From: M55B157 sp040265115
Lineage (GTDB): Bacteria > Actinomycetota > Actinomycetes > S36-B12
Direction of reading: 5' to 3'
NCBI GenBank assembly: GCA_040265115.1
Contig: JBDQGZ010000045.1
Coordinates: 1-13,527, forward strand
Length of the DNA stretch: 13,527 nucleotides
A program made the translations under genes and the position numbers. How positions within the stretch are numbered: the first letter of the stretch is position 1; every line of letters starts with the position of its first letter. The notes under the pieces are model-generated. The model saw only the letters and a list, made by a program, of their open reading frames with translations, had not been told where the DNA came from and made no database searches. Shown here one piece after another: positions 11,605 to 13,527 of the stretch.

Positions 11605-12954
11605 TCAGCGGGGCAGAATCACGCGGACGAGGAGTCCGCCCTCAGGTGCCGACCCAAGTTCGAGATCGCCATTCGCTGCGGCCACCGCTCGCGCCACGAT
11701 CGACAGCCCCAGACCACTACCGGGCAGGCCGCGGGCCTCTGCTGTGCGGTGGAAACGTTCGAGGACAGCCGCACGCTGATCCGCAGGAATTCCTGGGCCA
11801 CCATCGCGGACCTCGAGAGTCGTGGTGTCGGCTGTCAGCGCGACGGCAAGAACGATCGGCGCACCCTCGGGGGTGAATTTCGCGGCGTTATCGAGGCAGT
11901 TTCCGAGGATCTCCGCCAACCCGATCGGGTCGATGCGCATCATGACGGGTTCCTCGGGCACTTCGACATCGATGCTGCGATTCCATCGACGCATGGAGCG
12001 GCGAGCCGCAGCCTCGGCGGCACCTCGAATGTCGAGCTCCACCACCTCGCGTGCCTGTTCGTCGCGCGCCGCCAGGGCGAGCAGTTCCTCCACCAGTCGA
12101 CCAAGCTCATCGAGTTCCGACTGCGCTGCAGCGAGCGACTCCGCGGTCGTCTCATCTGTCGCGGTGCGGGCAGCGAACTGCACATTCGCGCGCAGCGAGG
12201 CCAGGGGGGTGCGCAACTCATGTCCGGCATCCTGGACGAGCTGCTCCTGCTGGGCCTGACTGCGCGCGAGTTCCCGCTGCAAAGTCGTCGTCGCATCGAC
12301 CACATCGACGATCTCCCGCGGTGCACCGCCTCGGGCGACCGGAGGCTTGGCATCACGCTCACCGCGAGACAGCGCTCCCATCGCATCGGCGACCTGCACG
12401 AGCGGTGTGGTCGAACGCCGCACCGCGATGACACCCGCGACGGCCCCGACGGCTACTGCAATCCCCCCGCCGATAGCGAGGATGGTCGCCAACTGCACCA
12501 GGTTGGACTGGGTCTCCTCGAGACTGCGAATCGCTCGGGCCGCTGCTCCCTCCTGGACCGCGACCGTGTAGACCCGGACGGTCTCACCTGTCGGCGTGAG
12601 GCGAGTGCTGAAGGCGCTGGTGCCGGGCGGGGAGAGCGAGATCTGCACATCGAGTTCATCGGCTGGCAGGTCGTATGTCTGAGTGTCGATGTCATAGACC
12701 TCGCCATCCGCGAGGACCGCGTCGACGATCACCGTCGGCTGTCCCGGGATAGGCGGTCGAACGAAAGGGATGTTCTCCTCATCCGGCGGTGTGAGGAAGA
12801 TGCCGGCCTGGATGCGCGACACCAGAGAGGCGTCGACGCTTTGCATCAGCGTGTTGCGGGTCAATAGCCAGATCGCCGCGGCGAGGCCTGCGACGGTGAG
12901 CAACACCGTCAACGCCACGATGAGGGCGACGGTGGTGCGCAGGCTGCGTCTCAC
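11605..12954 (-). CDS. Sensor histidine kinase, HAMP-containing (MprB-like)
   Basis: A 449-residue membrane sensor. Helix 1 spans about 8-31, an extracytoplasmic sensor region about 32-151 contains an acidic, proline-rich part, and helix 2 spans about 153-177. A HAMP linker follows (about 178-230, 'RRSTTPLVQVADAMGALSRGE'). The dimerisation domain has the phospho-accepting H245 in 'DAGHELRTPLASLRANVQ'. The ATPase domain shows the N box 'NCLDNAAKFTP' (352-362), G1 'VRDGGPGIP' (382-390), F box 'LERFHR' (398-403) and G2 'GSGLGLSIV' (412-420). The H-box form resembles MprB and related kinases of actinomycetes that sense envelope stress, but the stimulus is unknown. The GTG start overlaps the TGA of the regulator (GTGA, 12951-12954), so the pair is translationally coupled. 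Confidence 0.92.
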   Translation of the reverse strand: MRRSLRTTVALIVALTVLLTVAGLAAAIWLLTRNTLMQSVDASLVSRIQAGIFLTPPDEENIPFVRPPIPGQPTVIVDAVLADGEVYDIDTQTYDLPADELDVQISLSPPGTSAFSTRLTPTGETVRVYTVAVQEGAAARAIRSLEETQSNLVQLATILAIGGGIAVAVGAVAGVIAVRRSTTPLVQVADAMGALSRGERDAKPPVARGGAPREIVDVVDATTTLQRELARSQAQQEQLVQDAGHELRTPLASLRANVQFAARTATDETTAESLAAAQSELDELGRLVEELLALAARDEQAREVVELDIRGAAEAAARRSMRRWNRSIDVEVPEEPVMMRIDPIGLAEILGNCLDNAAKFTPEGAPIVLAVALTADTTTLEVRDGGPGIPADQRAAVLERFHRTAEARGLPGSGLGLSIVARAVAAANGDLELGSAPEGGLLVRVILPR

Positions 12955-13527
12955 GGATCGACCCGAGCGACGAAGCCGACCCCCCGAACGGTGTGCACCA
13001 GTCGCGAACGTCCACCCGTTTCAGTCTTGCGCCGCACATAGGACACGTAGGTGTCCAGGTTCGAATCCAGAGTGGGGGAGGCGAATCCCCACACCTCCGT
13101 CATCAGGTCACTGCGTTCGACGACCGCGCCGTCGGCGGACAGCAACACCTGAAGGAGCGCGAACTCGGTCTTGGTGAGGACGATCTCCTCCTCCTCGCGG
13201 GTCACCTTTCGTCTCGAAGTGTCCACGGTCATGTCGCCGAGGGTGAACACCGTGGCTCCCGCGTGTGGCTGGGTGCGTCGCAAAAGGGCCCGCACGCGGG
13301 CCAGCAACTCCGACAGATCGAAGGGCTTCGGCAGGTAGTCATCGGCACCCGCGTCGAGACCAGCGACACGATCACCAACCTCACCGCGCGCGGTGAGAAC
13401 CAGGATCGGCAGGGCATGCCCGGCTGCGCGCACTCGACGCGCAACGTCGAGTCCGTCGAGATCGGGGAGCCCGAGATCGAGCACCATGAGATCCGCCTGG
13501 CCGACGAGTTCCAATGCATCGTGACCG
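12951..13527 (-). CDS. OmpR/PhoB-family response regulator (5' end cut by window edge)
   Basis: The frame stays open to the right edge, giving 191 visible residues of a protein that should have about 230, so the first 30-40 residues are missing. An internal TTG at 13514 is not the start. Visible receiver motifs are the phospho-accepting Asp in 'LMVLDLGLPDLDG' (visible residue 17), Thr in 'VLTARGE' (45) and Lys in 'YLPKPF' (67). The winged-helix DNA-binding domain covers about 92-188, with 'LTKTEFALLQVLL' and 'RSDLMTEVWG' and ending 'SYVRRKTETGGRSRLVHTVRGVGF' in two parts. It is the partner of the kinase encoded immediately downstream; its promoter lies outside the window. Confidence 0.93.
   Translation of the reverse strand, partial: GHDALELVGQADLMVLDLGLPDLDGLDVARRVRAAGHALPILVLTARGEVGDRVAGLDAGADDYLPKPFDLSELLARVRALLRRTQPHAGATVFTLGDMTVDTSRRKVTREEEEIVLTKTEFALLQVLLSADGAVVERSDLMTEVWGFASPTLDSNLDTYVSYVRRKTETGGRSRLVHTVRGVGFVARVDP

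Noticed and set aside
11095..12867. 590-codon open frame on + across the histidine kinase and part of the GT-C-like gene
   Set aside because: It is antisense to two well-supported genes, spans their junction, and its translation is rich in Arg, His and Asp with no motif. Long stop-free antisense frames are usual at this GC content.
13229..13519. Start of the response regulator at the TTG 13514 or other frames near the right edge
   Set aside because: The regulator frame continues to the window edge with typical receiver sequence (GHDALELV), so the true start lies outside.
1..13527. Mobile element, phage, defence system or CRISPR array
   Set aside because: No transposase, integrase, nuclease/helicase pair or spaced repeats were seen; almost all of the window is occupied by recognisable chromosomal genes.

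Overview
The window is about 13.5 kb of high-GC DNA with the codon use, GTG/ATG starts and gene order of an actinomycete (Actinomycetota). The run MurJ-type protein / sigM / anti-sigma / trxB / trxA / cwlM (1-4612, all on +) matches the conserved actinobacterial block that normally lies near the chromosomal origin, next to parAB-rsmG-yidC-rnpA-rpmH-dnaA. I cannot name genus or species. I see no transposase, integrase, tRNA, rRNA or CRISPR array, so this looks like core or near-core chromosome.

Layout. (1) 1-2151: the last 183 codons of a MurJ/pseudokinase-type protein with a discoidin-like C-terminal domain, then an ECF sigma factor (SigM group) and its membrane-anchored anti-sigma partner. 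(2) 2185-4612: thioredoxin reductase, thioredoxin and a CwlM-like pseudo-amidase, tightly packed, followed by a hairpin. (3) 4754-7010: a fold-type-I PLP aminotransferase and a compact D-Ala-D-Ala ligase, 4 bp apart. (4) 7017-8213: a small cupin (-), a TM2 membrane protein (+) and a DCC1/DUF393 thiol oxidoreductase-like protein (-), arranged so that neighbours converge. (5) 8375-9004: an exported protein of no named family, closed by a very strong hairpin. (6) 9065-13527, all on -: dephospho-CoA kinase (coaE) overlapping a 610-residue GT-C-like membrane protein, then a sensor histidine kinase and an OmpR-type response regulator; the regulator runs off the right edge.

How the genes fit together. 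The left half is about the cell envelope and thiol redox: MurJ flips lipid II, SigM and its anti-sigma form an envelope/redox stress switch, TrxB/TrxA form the cytoplasmic disulfide-reducing pair, CwlM-type proteins control the first committed step of peptidoglycan synthesis in mycobacteria, and Ddl makes the D-Ala-D-Ala end of the precursor. The usual parB/parA genes do not follow; after ddl a cupin gene on the opposite strand begins unrelated content, so the conserved block appears to end there in this genome.

The most striking pattern that no single gene explains is regulatory. At least five genes on both strands (sigM, trxB, cupin, DUF393, GT-C-like protein) have a TANNNT -10 hexamer ending exactly 6-7 nt before the start codon and no Shine-Dalgarno sequence, as expected for leaderless mRNAs, while internal operon genes (anti-sigma, trxA) carry a clear Shine-Dalgarno. 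I did not find a clearly new multi-gene system.
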